Assembly (NCBI GenBank): GCA_964036275.1
Contig: OZ038435.1
Span: 9,854,310-9,918,309, forward strand
Source: Litoditis marina
Taxonomy: Eukaryota > Nematoda > Chromadorea > Rhabditida > Rhabditidae
Length of the DNA: 64,000 nucleotides
Reading direction: 5' to 3'
This document shows, in pieces, positions 10,801 to 31,955 of the stretch. Positions within the stretch are counted from its first letter, which is position 1; every line of letters begins with the position of its first letter. A model generated the notes under the pieces. That model did no database searches and was not told where the DNA came from. It was given only the letters and a program-made list of their open reading frames with translations. Position numbers and translations under genes: made by a program.

Positions 10801-13800
10801 TGAATGAGGTGAGAAATGACGTACATTGGTCAATTTCCAACAAGCAATCGGGTTGCATATGAACATAACTGTTGGTTGCTCTCAAATGCATCCGGGTTGC
10901 ATCGCGCAACCAAAATTATTTTACATAACCGAAAAGTCTCACTGTAGACAAATTTGGTTCCATTTGAGAGGCAACCCGGTTGCGTGTGTGAACCGCCCAA
11001 CAATTTTCATTGTTGTCCACATTTGCTGCAAATCATAAATATTAATAAATATGGGTGGAACTGCCAAAATTTCCCACGCCACCGGCACCGACCGGATGAA
11101 CTTATTCCCGAACCAGTTGGTTCGTTTTGCAACCGAACCGAATTCTGACCAACAAAGGTGGAACCAAACCAATTCAAAAAAATTATGGCACAAATTGGTC
11201 GACTGCGTAACGTTAGTTAGAGTTTGGTTCGGTTTTGTGTTGGTTTGAGTACGCAATTGGTTCGGTTTATTACCGAACCAACGTGTTCGGGAATAATTGG
11301 TTCGATTTTGTGTCGGAAAGAAATTTGCCCACTAACCGTGCTGTCAGATTTGGCGGGAAGCCTACGAGCCCGCAATTTCAGCCAGTCTCCTCCACGTACT
11401 CCAGTTGCCCTGGAATGAGTGAAGACTGAAAATAACACTGTGCAGGTAAATACATCTGATAGGTTAATAAAACCAGAAAACCACATAAAAACTACTTCTA
11501 TTGCATATAACTGCATGATCCTTTGTTTTGCCAGGGATACCATGCTTGTCTTTGAAATTACGCAGGTAATGAACTGTTTCATCTTTGGCTACCAGCCCCC
11601 CCCCCCCCCCTTCTTAAACTTAAAAAGGTGCCTGTGGTCAACCCTGAACAACTCAGAGCGATTGGCGCAAACTTTCTGCGATTAACAAACTACAAAAGCG
11701 AGAGAGCACACAGGTCAATGAGGCCGCAGACATCTGTGTCTCTCTGATCTGCACACTCTCTCATCGAGGGCGCCACAAGTGGCTCGCAAATTGGCTGGAA
11801 ATTGTCTGAGAATACCTACTTGAGATGAATTCTATACGTATTCGGGTTTTTAGGTGATTCGGTGACCCTTTTTTCATGTTACCTCTGTAGGTAACCGGTT
11901 ACCTGTTTTATCTAACGTAAAATGTAGTTCTTACCGTTAGTTTGTACGGTAACCGGACTTCAGTTTCCGAGGTGACATGAAAAAATGGTTACCAAAAACC
12001 GGTAAGGTTACCAAAAAACCCGTTTAGATATGAAATTGGCCTAAACAAGACGTACTTGACGGAGCGCATAAGACATGGATCCCCCGTGGAGCCCTGTTCC
12101 TCTCTCGTACAATACAGAATGGCACAATCATATTCCGGCAAGTACTCGGTGACCACAGCCACACACTCGACACCCAGGTTCGGCTGGAAATAGAAAAAGT
12201 AAGATGGAGCCAGATTTTCTTGCAGAAAAAGAATTAGGTTTGAGTATTTTCATTAGAAATAGCCAAATTCTTTCAAGTATTTATTAGGCAAGATGAATAA
12301 ACTATTTCACCATTTTCCCTTCTAGCGTACGCGTTTCAAACTATCATTCCGTTATTACACACTGTGTAATAAATACTTGATTTGATTTAAAATACTCACT
12401 TGATCTCTGATTTCCATACCGGAACCACTGGCCTCATAATGCGAACGGTTGCTGGAGTGACCCCTATCTGCCAATCTAAAAATTGTGTAAAGTTTTTTAT
12501 ATGAGACAAATTCGTTCGTATTCGAAGAAAAAGTAGCCCGTTTTCCGATTTTTTCTGACTATTCGGACAAGTTTCCTGGGGTATGTTTGGTATCTAAAAC
12601 TGATTACCAGAACGAGAGGCACTTATCAAAACTGAACTGCAATACAATGCACAACCAAGAACCAACCTATTGGGTACACTGAACCGGGTTATATTCCTAA
12701 TTGGTGAATCCGGTTGAACCATTCTAGCCGAGTCATTCTCGATAGCACCTAGAACACGAATAATTACTTGATGTCAAACTGCTGAGACAAATATTGTAGC
12801 TTCTATCTCCACCTAAATATAGCCAGCGTATGATCGAATGAATGAAATAATCACGCAAGTGAAGCGTGTGATACAAATGGAGTACCAACAAAAACAACGC
12901 AATATTCGCTAATGTGTGACAAACAAAGATCGAAGAATCAAAAGCGTAGAGAACATAGAGCTAAAAAATCACATCGAAGAACGTGAACCTTTGTTTTTTA
13001 AATGAAATAAAGTAATTACTTGTATCAGAAAAATATATCAGTGAAAGGTCCCACTAACAATCGTTTTCCTAATACCACCCAAAAGTCTTTATGACAACAA
13101 TTTTTTTTAATTATAACACTAATATTTACTTGTAGTTTGTTGTCTGAACGGAGTTGGTCGAGCCAGATTTGAACCAGTCGGTTGGTCCGTGAAAAAAAGC
13201 CACAAAAAAAACTGGGTATTTCGTTAATATCAGGTAACCCTAACCGGGTTACCTGGTGAAACCTTTTGTACCCCTTTTTTACAATGTACTTTAGGGGAAA
13301 TTGGGGGTAACCAAATGGATTACCCAGGTAACCAGGTTAGTGGTTAACGAATTACAGGTTTGAATAAAGAATTCGCCATAACTTTTAGGGCGGTTTACAC
13401 ATGCAGCCGCATGTGTACAAAACTATTGGTTGATTTCAAATTCAACCAAATTTGTCTACAGTGAGACTTTTTGGTTATGAAATGTAATTTTGGTTGCATT
13501 TGAGATACAACCTGGTTGCATTTTTGGTTGCATGCAAGTCGGTTGCATGTGTAATTGGCCAACCCCAAGGTATTTTAATACACAGGAGAATATTTTTCGG
13601 GGAATTTAAGGGGTTCGCTCCCCGTTCGTTCAAAGGGGGAAAAAGCCTATCAGCAGTATAATAAAAAGTGGGAAAAAGCCTGAAAAATGGCTGAAGGAAC
13701 GGGGAAAAAACCCTGAAAATTCACCGAACGAATTACGAATAGGACCTCTCAAAAACTTAATGATCTACCGTTTTATGAATATATATACATTTGAATTATT

Positions 13801-16800
13801 ATGTGTTATCTATTTGAATCAGTCCCATCAATATACTTTGAAATTTTCACTTCATTTGGGTCTCCCGGGAATCGAACCCTTGGGGGTCGGCGTTCCAAGC
13901 GGCAACGCTGCCACTGCGCCATGGGCGCTTGTGACAGGACAGGTGAACTAAAAGCTTACATACTGGCTGTTACCTAGCGCGTTGGGTTTTGGGGTTTAAT
14001 CCTCACTTTCTCACCGAACATCCCCCGATCACTCCCCGAAACGTGAATTCCCCGCAAATTCAGGGTTTTTTCAGGCCGTTTCCGCAACTTTTTCCCGAAA
14101 ATCCCCAAACGTTCGGGGTTCGTTCCTCACTTCTTACCCGATTTTTCCCCGTTCGCTCCCCGAAAAGTGAATTCCCCGAAAATTCAGGGGGTTTTCCGGG
14201 AAGCACGATTTCCGATGTAGTTTTCCTCACGGAACAGGTCAACACGCCAGATTGATTGTTTCACAGGAGAATATTTTTCGGGGAATTTTCGGGGTTCGCC
14301 CCCTTTTTTCCCCTTTAATTCGGGGAACGATTCATGAATCGTTCCCCGAATTAAAGGGGAAAAAAGCCTGAAAAATGGCTGAAGGAACGGGGAAAAAACC
14401 CTGAAAATTCACCGAACGAATTACGAATAGGACCTCTCAAAAACTTACTGATCTACCGTTTTATGAATATATACATTTGAATTATTATTATGTGTTATCT
14501 ATTTGAATCAGTACCATCAATATACTCTGAAATTTTCACTTATTTTGGTTCTCCCGGGAATCGAACCCTTGGGGGTCGGCGTTCCAGGCGGCAACGCTGC
14601 CACTGCGCCATGGGCGCTTGTGTCAGGGCAGGTGAACTAAAAGCTTACATACTGGCTGTTACCTCGCGCGTTGGGTTTCGGGGTTTATTCCTCACTTTCT
14701 CCCCGAACATCCCCCGATCACTCCCCGAAACGTGAATTCCCCGCAAATTCAGGGTTTTTTCAGGCCGCTTAAGCACTTTTCCCCCGAAAATCCTCAAGCT
14801 TTGGGGTTCGTTCCTCACTTCTTACCAGATTTTTCCCCGTTCGCTCCCCGAAAAGTTATTTCCCCGAAAATTCAGAGGGTTTTCCGGGAAGCACGATTTC
14901 CGATGTGTGTACAGTTCTCGCCTCTCAGTTGTCAATAATTGTGTGAACATTTTAATAGGACTATTTTGAAAAAAGAAAGAAGATCAACACCAGAGTTGTT
15001 GAAGCCCAAATCGAAACGCGACTCAATTTCTTTTTGAGTAGAGTCGAACTCTTTTTGAGGATCAAAATGTGAAAATTCGTGTTCTTCTGTTAAAGAAGGA
15101 CGATTATGTGGTCCAATCGCAACGCTTCAGTCCTTTAAACTGCACTTCATTTTTCAATTGGAGTGAAAAGACCGTTGACATGGGATTGGTCCACATAATC
15201 GTCCTTCTGTTAAAGCTTGGAAATTAAACTCGATTAACAACCCTAACAACACACACCAGCGTCAAATGAAACAGAGTGTCCACCCATCAGTTCGCTGAAG
15301 TTCTCACTCTGCTCGCTGAAGTTCTCACTCACTCCGAAATCAGGCTGTACCTGGAAAACAATCAATTTCTACCGAGAATCGAATGTGAATACAATATGTT
15401 TACAGGTTTACACTCTAATATGAAGCAATAACAACTAGCAAAAGTGTCTTCGAGAAGTGCTAAACATGCTCATTTGTCTCTATCTCTCTCCTTCTCTTGT
15501 CTCTTTTTTAACAATATCTAATAATACCCCATGCTGAGCTGATTCTAAACGGATAATTGAACATAATCTGATACCAAACTAATAATATACAAAATTGTTG
15601 AATTAGCATATTTTATCAAAACATTGTAAATGATATGATAGAGTGGCTACATTTTGAAGAACAGTCGTACTGCCGTATGGATGTAGCCCGTACATGCGCC
15701 GGTACGAGAAGAGATCAAAATACAAAGGAAACTAACCTCAACTTCAACTATCTCATGTTCTCCCAAATAACGGACAAACTTGGCAAATACCCAATTCGAG
15801 AGAGTGACGCGCTCCGTGTCTCGATATTCGAGAATCCCATGTACTCTATAATAAAAGCTAGATGGCCAATTCTACAACTAACCGGGTTTTTAGGTAACGT
15901 AACCCTTTTATGGTAACCGACTTTTGAGGTTACCTTGGTAGGTAACCTGAAAGTAACCTGAAACTAAAATCCGGTTACCATTCAAAGTTCAAACTAACGG
16001 TAAAAACCACATTTTGCGTTAGAAAAACCTACTGAGGTAACCTGAAAAATAGGTTACCAAAAAAGGGTTAGGTTACCTAAAAACCCGGTTAGATATAGAA
16101 TTCACCAAGCTGGATATCACTGGCCAATCGGATAAATCTCGGAACACACAAACGACTATAGTGAACTCGTTCTATGAAGACGGTTTACTCTAACTAACTT
16201 TTCGAAAACATTCCATCTTTTTAAACTGAGAAAACTCGGGAAAAATGTACAATCGCCCCCCACCTAATTGAAATCCTGGAAAAAATCGCGCGAGGGTGGG
16301 GGGTAATTGTTTACTATCACTCCCCATTCCCGAAACCTTGGTAGTTTGGACTATCCTGATTATGTGGTTGAAACGCAACAAAATCACTTTTAAGAATTAT
16401 GATCAAGAATACTTACTTTCTTCCATAGTGTTGTTTAAAAACAGGCGGGCGCACGAGGACAAATCCAACCTTCTCGTGTTTCACGGCATAGAATCGGCAT
16501 TCAGGCGTCGGAACCATTATTCTGGTTTTATCGGGATCAAAGTACAACTCGAGCTCCATCTGGAACCACAACATATTTCGTTCACTTTTCTTTCAATTCG
16601 GAAACTGCGAACTTTCCTATTCGAGGTTAGTTGCCGTTTGGCAGCCTGCCTGTTTTCTTGAATGCGTAGCACTCAGACAATTCCCAGACAATTGGCCAGC
16701 CTCTTTTTTATGGGCTGAACGAGAGAGTGTGCAGGTCAGAGAGACGCAGACTGTCTTAGCCTGTCTGCGCGTCATTGACCGGCATGCTCTCTCGTTTTTG

Positions 16801-19800
16801 TAGCTGGCCAATTGCAGAAAATTGGCGCTAATCGTTCTGAGAACGCCACCTGAGGACAACTGCACATGGAACCGTTCTGCATGCCACCAAAACACATTCC
16901 AGTAAAGTTGTCCGAATAGTCAGAATCAGAGAAACTCGGAAAACGAACGACTTTTCCGACGAAAACGGGAAAATCTGTCTACTTTATTTTAACATTTTCA
17001 AATCTAAAAACGAACTACTTTTTGTTGAATAGTCAGACCTTACTGGTGTATGAACGAAATATGTTGCTTTTGCGTGAGTCCGGGTCAGGCGAGGCACACT
17101 GTTAGTGTGAGAACAACAAGGTGAAAAAAATGTCCACGTTTTCACGTCTCACCTGGAGAACTCCTGAAGAATCGACCCTGGTACATAGTGCTTTATCCTC
17201 CACATTCAAAATTTTCTCCACAAAGAAGCCGCTATTCACTTCTTTCTTCTTAGGGTTGTACCTGAACATTTGATCACTTGATGTCCAATGTCATTGACAA
17301 TAACCAAACAAGAAACGATTGATAAACCGTAATGAAAATTAGCTCCGCCCCTTTTTTCGCCGCGCCCTCTTCGAAACCGAGTTCTCATCTTCGAACAAGT
17401 AAGTGACTGATTGCACGCCAGAACAGAAAGACTCAAGAAAACAAGCTGTTTTTTTGAAATCCTGGACAGAGTTGGTCTTTCGAGTCTTTCCAAAAGTATG
17501 CACTTCAAACATTACGACTTCCCTCGCTATAAAATTGTCAGCTACCTGAACGTCTCATTAACATATAGATTATTCAGAATCGACAACCTTGAAATATTCC
17601 ATAGATCCTTATACTACAAGCGAATTGAATAGTCACGTAAAAGTAGCATTCTAATGAGGCATCGTGCACTTTTTCATTGCACGTTTCTGAGTTCTTCTGT
17701 GTTCAACATGTTTCACGTGACTCTGCAATTGACTAATAGTGGCGGTTTACACATGCAACCGGGTTGCATTTAACCAAAATGTAACCAGTTTGCATGTGTA
17801 AAAAAACTATTGGTTGCTTTCAAATTCAACCCGGTTGCATCTGAAATGCAGCAAAATTCGTCTTTTTGGTTATACAAAGTTATTTTGGTTGCATTTGAGA
17901 TGCACCAGCTTGGAACGCAACCAATGGTTTGTACATAAGCAACCAGATTGGATGTTGGTTGCATACAGCCTGGTTGCAAGTGTAATTGGCCACTAATGGT
18001 ATACCTGATGACACCCGAGCACCAGTCGCCGACGCTGACTCTGGTCTCCCGGTCGTCCAGTCGGAGGTAGTTGAGTGTTATGGAACGGCATCTCTGATTC
18101 CATGCTTCGCCCCATCCTGTTGGGAAGATTCTCGCAATCACGAACATACGCTCATTGTTCGCCTGCAACTCACCGTTTCATACATACTACTTTAAGGTTG
18201 TCCGAATTGTTAGAAAAGATCGAAAAACCACGAAAAACCCATTTCACGGAAACGAGAAAAATTTGTCTAATTTCTATAGAAAATCATTATTTTTGACGTG
18301 TTTGAAGGTTGAATCTAATAATCGACTGCCAGAAAACATAACTAATTTCGGGATTTTACGACTGGTTATTCTGCTTAGGAAAGAAAAAAGAAATATTTCC
18401 AACCGGGACCGGAGGGTTGAAAACTCACCACGCTCTTCATGAGTTCGTCGTCGTCTCTCGACGAATAATTACGATTCCGCCTGAAACAGAATATTATTAT
18501 TACTATTATTATTATTCTATCATGAATGATGGTCACATAGATCGAAACTGCCACTTTGAGAATAAGCTGTCAGCTAACGCCTGTCTTTACGGTTACTTTT
18601 GGCGTCAGTTACTTTTGATATTGGCCATAAACTAGATTAGTCGGTCTTCGCATGTGATCCAACTGTCGGTTTGGCCCTTATTTGTTTATGTATAAAAACA
18701 TACGTAAAAAAAACTCAAAAGACGTCAAAAGTCAAAAGACGTCTCGAATCATGGTTTTCAAAGGAACGAAACCTACATTAGCATCACACGCAAAAATAGC
18801 AACCATGTCAAAATGGCGAGTATTTGAAAAAGTCTGAAAAGGAATTGACAGGCATTTCGCAAACACTGACCGTGTTCTCGTATTTCGGCGGGAGAATGGT
18901 TGATTCGAATAATTTGAATTCTTCCGTCCACCCCGCCCATTTTGCCATGGCTGACTGGGCGTGGAGGTGGAAGCGAAGCCCATTTGACCTATCGGTTCGG
19001 CTAGAAGCCTACTTTCTGCCTCTTCCTGTCTCATCCTTTTCTCTCGTGTTCTCTGGAAGATAGGACAGTTGCTCGAATCGTAGCCACTTTTTCCCCGAAA
19101 ACGAGGATATTCGTCTATTTTTGATGCGAAATCATAAATGTGTTTAAATCTGAATGAAGATTACCTTTTTATTGATCAGTCAAACCTTATTGGTGAGCTA
19201 AGGTAACGGAAATCGAAATTTGTTCGTTTCTCATAGAAATTACCGCAATTATTGTTCTTAAAGAACTGGAAAAAGACTACTAGGAATACGGAAGTTCATC
19301 AACGACAAGTGAAAATCCACACGTGGGATACGAACGGCAACGACGGCACTTGTTTGTTTTTGTATTGTTATCGCTTTTGGTTGATAAACCTATTCCTTAT
19401 ACTACTGTTATGTTCTAACTACAAAAGTTTCGGTCGTTTATACTATTTTTCATTGTGAAACTCTGTTAACATTATATTGAGAACTTAGACTAATTTGTAC
19501 ATAATATCGCGTGGCAATAGTTTATTAGAATGATAGCCAGCTCCCACATGACTGTCGAGTAATTATAGTCAATTAACGAATTGCGTGAACCCGGCGTAAA
19601 TGTAGCGCGTTTTTACATGCTCGTCTGCGTAAAGGTCTGAACCCTGTCTGAGATTGCATTGTAAACTTTTTTTTTTGTATTTGTATACAGTGTCTGAATC
19701 GCCATACTACACTTCTTCATTGCCAATTTTCGATGCAGAATGAGGAGTCTTGACGGACGAGCCTGACTGGTGAGTGAACAGTGAACTAGTAAGTAAATGT

Positions 19801-21387
19801 TCGAGATACTCTTTAATCTCAGAGTCACTTCGAAACCCGTTGAAAAGGGTGAAAGAAGTAGAAAGAATAGTAAGAAGGGGGTAGAAGACTTTTGAATGCG
19901 AAATGGTTGAAATGGAATATGCCGAAACGGTGAAGCACACCAGTGACTCTGACTGAAATGTATAACGTACCAACTCATCTTCTACATCTTGTAGATAGGA
20001 TTGTGATTTGACGTTGACATCTAGTTTTTTCGGAACCTCTCCTTCACAAATTGAGAATAACGCCTGTACTTCGTTTGCGCGCCGCGACCAATCTCTAAAC
20101 AGAAGACAAGTGAGGAAATGAATTAAAAGGTTGATAAATGCTACAAAATAGATAAATCCATTTGTACTTCCGTAATGCCAGTTTTCAGTATTCATTAGTT
20201 ATTGGCCACATAGTACATTGCTCGAATATCCACTGTTCAAACATCTGTTGTGGTTTAGGGTTTGCAAATATAAATGATAAACAAACAGTAAGAATCAAAA
20301 TATTGATCATTCATAAGATGAGCTGTCCTAATTTGTCAGTACTACCAGCCGGTACTGCAAAGACAGATCAATTAGACTTAGACAAAACGGAAAATGACTA
20401 ACCTGACCACATCGACCTTATATACAGCATCCAGAACTACATGAAAGCTCTCCGGAATGAAGATCTTTCCGAACTCGCGTGACCAAGCACAGTGCTCCCC
20501 ATCTTCCATTAAGGAGCTGAACACAATATGGGCTGACATCTGAAAGCAATGAAAACATACTATGATATATGCAAACACCACTAAGGTCATAGGTCATATT
20601 AGTTTGCAAGAAAGAAACCAATAAAACTATGAATCATATTAAATGTCGCAATTTCGGTTTAGCCGAAAGGCAGCCGGTTTTTTTATGGCTGTACACTTAA
20701 CTATACGGTTCAGTTCTTGGATGTTTAGGCTATAACACAACATCTAGGACCACATTTCAATGAAGAATGTCAGAATAAGAATAACTAGGAACCTCAATAA
20801 GACTTCTACGACATCGCACATTGAGAACGAATAGAGCTTTCATTCCTAGAATAACTCCTACGACCAACGTGAAACATTATTGAGAATTTTGAGACGGATT
20901 GAACACTTAAACTGACGAGGGAACTGTGCAAAACGAAAACACTATTGTATCACAGGTTTTTACAATAGAACACCTAACTCGAACAATCTTATAATCTGAA
21001 AAAAAAATACCTTCGTTATTATACTCCCTCGAGAATTTGTGCCAATAGAAACCAGTCCCATGTCATCTTCTTCTACATGTATCGAATCATCATCGGGAAA
21101 CAAGACCCCGTCTTGCTTTCTAGACTTCACGTTGAAAGTGAAGATTGTTCCTTCAAAGATACTGAAAATGTATTTAATTTCAACACTTTTGTTTTGGACA
21201 TCGAATTCGACTTATATGAAAAAATATAAACAATATACCGTAGAACTGACCCTTTATCTCGTGACACATGTACGGTGACTTCTGATCTGTTCGTAGTTGA
21301 GAATCCTGTACAATAACTGAAATTCTGGTTCTGCCCGTCCGGCTTGACTTCATAACAAATCAAACGTACTTGCGCGAACTCGGCCAT
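7848..21387 (-). CDS. Unrecognised 718-residue protein, 19 exons
   Basis: I do not recognise this protein. Exons in transcript order: 21387-21251, 21161-21011, 20539-20403, 20094-19971, 19052-18871, 18480-18429, 18162-18005, 17261-17153, 16559-16417, 15845-15737, 15350-15257, 12467-12400, 12183-12056, 11409-11337, 10382-10293, 9835-9746, 9399-9223, 8436-8398, 7943-7848. All phases join without a stop. The start is MAEFAQVRLICYEV. No signal peptide or membrane helix is visible. Residues about 205-253 form an Arg/Asn/Ser/Gly-rich low-complexity linker separating two ordered parts. Each part has several beta-rich stretches with GDW motifs (VSVGDWCSGVIR near 320; RGGDWLKLRAR near 540), hinting at a repeated small fold. 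The C-terminus is acidic then charged (MEDEDEDE near 691). A soluble, possibly nucleic-acid-associated role is a guess. The gene is divergent from NDUFAF7. The start is the first in-frame ATG of exon 1; a weak acceptor-like TTTTTAAG sits just upstream. Confidence 0.85.
7950..8003. repeat. GA-rich microsatellite
   Basis: A GAGAGA-rich run lies in the last intron of the 718-residue gene, just before its final exon in transcript order. Confidence 0.8.
8495..8765. mobile_element. Iterated-word element, GGTTGCAT family
   Basis: Repeated GGTTGCA and TGCAACC words in both orientations include CATGTGTAACTTG. It is a diverged copy of the element best seen at 17740-17995 and 51856-52088. Confidence 0.65.
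9881..10017. mobile_element. MITE family M4 (CCAGTAAAGTTGTCCGA end)
   Basis: The left end reads ACCAGTAAACTTGTCCGAAT. The inside has the family word CTACTTTTT followed by TTTAAATCTAAAAACGGAC. It lies in an intron of the 718-residue gene. Confidence 0.65.
10127..10247. mobile_element. MITE family M3 copy
   Basis: Palindrome with AGGACGATTATGTGGACC at the left, TAATTGTACTTCTTTAAG at the right and a TTTAAA-centred loop. It is intronic. Confidence 0.8.
10487..10757. mobile_element. Iterated-word element, GGTTACC family (full length)
   Basis: About 270 bp. The ends are inverted repeats about 50 bp long: GAATTC or CAATTCTACAACTAACCGGG at the left, and its near complement ending AGATATAGAATTC at the right. 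GGTTACC/GGTAACC occurs at least ten times inside. Close copies are at 15864-16106 and 52844-53117. Confidence 0.85.
10822..11000. mobile_element. Iterated-word element, GGTTGCAT family
   Basis: Words such as GGGTTGCAT and GGCAACCCGGTTGC repeat in both orientations. The central landmark TCTCACTGTAGACAAATT is shared in form with 13388-13562. Confidence 0.7.
11091..11340. mobile_element. Iterated-word element, GGTTCGG family
   Basis: Dense GGTTCGG/CCGAACC words and the central landmark GACTGCGTAACGTT are present. It abuts exon 14 of the 718-residue gene (11337-11409), so its right edge is at or inside the splice donor region. Confidence 0.7.
11597..11610. repeat. Poly-C run
   Basis: A run of about 13 C residues lies in an intron. 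Confidence 0.9.
11645..11820. mobile_element. MITE family M5 (hairpin, GAGAGAGTGTGCAG)
   Basis: Inverted blocks around AAGCGAGAGAGCACACAG and its complement CTGCACACTCTCTC are bounded by GATTGGCGC and AATTGGCTGG. Copies are at 16645-16850, 43790-43925 and 48800-48965. Confidence 0.7.
11825..12037. mobile_element. Iterated-word element, GGTTACC family, diverged
   Basis: The ends resemble the full copy (GAATTCTATACG at the left, CCCGTTTAGATATGAAATT at the right) with several GGTTACC words inside. The right end stops about 19 bases from the donor of exon 13 of the minus-strand gene. Confidence 0.65.
13205..13370. mobile_element. Iterated-word element, GGTTACC family, short relic
   Basis: CCGGGTTACCTGG and CAGGTAACCAGG occur in mirror order with no clean terminal repeats. 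Confidence 0.5.
13388..13562. mobile_element. Iterated-word element, GGTTGCAT family
   Basis: The left end GGCGGTTTACACATGCA and right end GGTTGCATGTGTAATTGGCC are inverted repeats. The inside carries many TTGGTTG words. Confidence 0.75.
13563..14930. mobile_element. Two tandem copies of a CCCCGAAA-word element carrying a tRNA-like segment
   Basis: CACAGGAGAATATTTTTCGG occurs near 13581 and 14263, a period of about 682 bases. CCCCGAAA and TTTCGGGG recur throughout. Each copy holds a minus-strand tRNA-like block with an A-box-like TGGCGCAGTGG and B box GGGTTCGATTCCC (about 13858-13930 and 14550-14620). The acceptor stem does not pair, so this is a SINE-like head, not a tRNA gene. Confidence 0.75.
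15090..15215. mobile_element. MITE family M3 copy
   Basis: A clean palindrome with GAAGGACGATTATGTGG at the left and CCACATAATCGTCCTTC at the right. Intronic, 42 bases from exon 11 of the minus-strand gene. Confidence 0.85.
15864..16106. mobile_element. Iterated-word element, GGTTACC family
   Basis: Full-length-type ends (CCAATTCTACAACTAACC and CCGGTTAGATATAGAATTC). It begins only 18 bases upstream, in the minus-strand sense, of the acceptor of exon 10 (15845). Confidence 0.85.
16645..16850. mobile_element. MITE family M5 copy
   Basis: Hairpin with CGAGAGAGTGTGCAGGTCA and GACCGGCATGCTCTCTCG arms, bounded by AATTGGCCAGC and GCTGGCCAATT. Confidence 0.75.
16900..17055. mobile_element. MITE family M4 copy
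   Basis: Ends CCAGTAAAGTTGTCCGAATA and AATAGTCAGACCTTACTGG are inverted. The inside has CTACTTTATTTT and TTCAAATCTAAAAACG. Confidence 0.8.
17620..17735. mobile_element. MITE family M2 copy
   Basis: AATAGTCACGTAAAAGTAGC at the left, GTTTCACGTGACTC at the right, and the shared centre CATCGTGCACTTT. Confidence 0.75.
17740..17995. mobile_element. Iterated-word element, GGTTGCAT family (full length)
   Basis: Terminal inverted repeats GGCGGTTTACACATGCAACC and GGTTGCAAGTGTAATTGGCC. At least eight GGTTGC/GCAACC words lie inside. The right end lies about 10 bases from the donor of exon 7. Confidence 0.8.
18190..18300. mobile_element. MITE family M4 copy, partial
   Basis: AAGGTTGTCCGAATTGTTAG at the left, with the inner landmark GAAAAATTTGTCTAATTT. 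Confidence 0.55.
18492..18520. repeat. ATT trinucleotide run
   Basis: A short ATTATT-type repeat in an intron. Confidence 0.8.
19062..19200. mobile_element. MITE family M4 copy
   Basis: Inner words CCGAAAACGAGGATATTCG and GTGTTTAAATCTGAA, and right end CAGTCAAACCTTATTGGTG. It starts about 10 bases upstream (minus strand) of exon 5. Confidence 0.6.
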
Positions 21388-22109
21388 TTACTTAAAAAGT
21401 ACAAGTAAGATACCTTCTTCACATCATAGTGTTTCATTCGTTTAGAACAAATTGAGAAAAAGACCGGTTGTTCATTTACAAATGAATAGAACATTACGCT
21501 AGGCTCCACTGACTTTTATACACCACATTAGTATGAGAATCAATGGAATAGTAGGTGAAACACTAAATATAACTGGCAAAAAAAGTGTTTCTCTTGTTTT
21601 TCGCGGGTATTAGCCTATTTGAATGCCGCTACAGACTTGCTGCACGTCGTTTACACCGTTATTTGACGAACACGGAGGAAAATAAAAAGATGCCGCGTTC
21701 AGTTTTTTAATATTCAGCAGCAATTGATTGAATTTGAATCATTTGTGTTTTTGACCCCCTATTTCTGTATTTTTCAGCTCTAATCTTCAGGTATTTTTGC
21801 TAGTATTTGTCTTTCATTCACTGAGATGTTTTCTATTGTTGTGTTTGAGGTAATTATTCTCAGAAGTTTTTGAACTCTTTCTGAAATTCTAGGATTTCGC
21901 GGTCATTCAGCTTTTGTTTAACCGAGCCATATACAAAGTGACGGTTTTTATCACGTCCTCACTCTTTTCCAGAAAACATGCTTGGTGAAAGCGTTTAAAG
22001 TCACAACATAATATAAGAAGATGTCTTTAATAGATTTTGAGTGTTTTAATGTTTCTTTCACTGTTTTTCATAGAATGTAACTAGTCTAATTAGTTATTTT
22101 GTCGTTCAG
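21388..22109. promoter_or_regulatory. Divergent intergenic region
   Basis: 722 bases separate the start codons of the minus-strand 718-residue gene and plus-strand NDUFAF7. No dispersed repeat was recognised here, in contrast to most introns, which fits a retained shared promoter. No specific factor site is claimed. Confidence 0.55.

Positions 22110-22112
<3 letters not shown>
22103..22112 (+). promoter_or_regulatory. Probable trans-splice acceptor directly before the NDUFAF7 ATG
   Basis: T-rich sequence ending CGTTCAG runs straight into ATGATG at 22110, with no upstream donor or exon needed. This is the usual look of a nematode spliced-leader site. Inference only. Confidence 0.6.
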
Positions 22113-31236
<9,124 letters not shown>

Positions 31237-31955
31237 TCATGCATCATGCTTATAAATGGTATGTAATTGTGAGCGTGTAAGCTGGTGGGAATTAGGAATA
31301 TAAGATGGTAGTTGTAGTCTTGTAGTATAGGCAGGTATCATACAAACGTGGGGGGATTTGTTGGATGACCCTTCCAGTAACTTGTTTTTTCTATACAAGT
31401 GGATGAATCACTTTCAACTCAATTTACTAGGATTGGTGATTAAGTCGAACAATCCCGAATTTCAAAAATGTTCGGTGATCATAAAAATCACCCCACCACT
31501 GTGTTACATATGTAGTATGTAGTGTAGTGTTTCCTGTTCTGTCTATTCAGTTTAAAATGGAATATTTACAATGTCGACTGTTTGTTTGTTCTATTTTCTA
31601 TCGTTATAGGTTGTAAATAATAATATTTCCTGTTGCGGGTACCCGGTTCAGCTGATTTGCGCGTAGTTAGATTTTTAAGTATTTATTGATTCTAGTTTAT
31701 TAGTCGTTGTTTTGTAAAGAGTGTAGAGTCAGAATATTATAGATTTACTAGTTGTATCGAGTTTTTGATGTTACGTTGTTATTGTTATAATGAATATTGT
31801 CATTCATCATTGTGGAAAATATTTGGCATTATTGGTTTGGTCCATTTTTACCTGAATATAGTATTGGTTGTAATATTTCATAATTTGACATTCTTTTGTG
31901 TTTCTACCGTTTCTCTGTTTCAGGTATTTGAACCGAAAGCTTTCGCGCTGAAACT
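31237..31955 (+). other. NDUFAF7-VPS29 spacer with probable trans-splice acceptor
   Basis: 686 bases lie between the NDUFAF7 stop and TCTGTTTCAG ending at 31922. That acceptor starts a short 5' leader exon (31923-31958) carrying the VPS29 ATG. No repeat family was recognised and there is no obvious AATAAA. Confidence 0.5.

Noticed and set aside
11572..11581. CTGTTTCA, the core of the nematode piRNA promoter motif
   Set aside because: An eight-base match is expected by chance in 64 kb, and I could not support the rest of the motif or a small RNA here.
13858..13930. Possible tRNA gene on the minus strand
   Set aside because: A and B boxes are present, but the acceptor arm does not pair and the block is repeated at 14550 within a larger repeat. 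Treated as SINE-derived.
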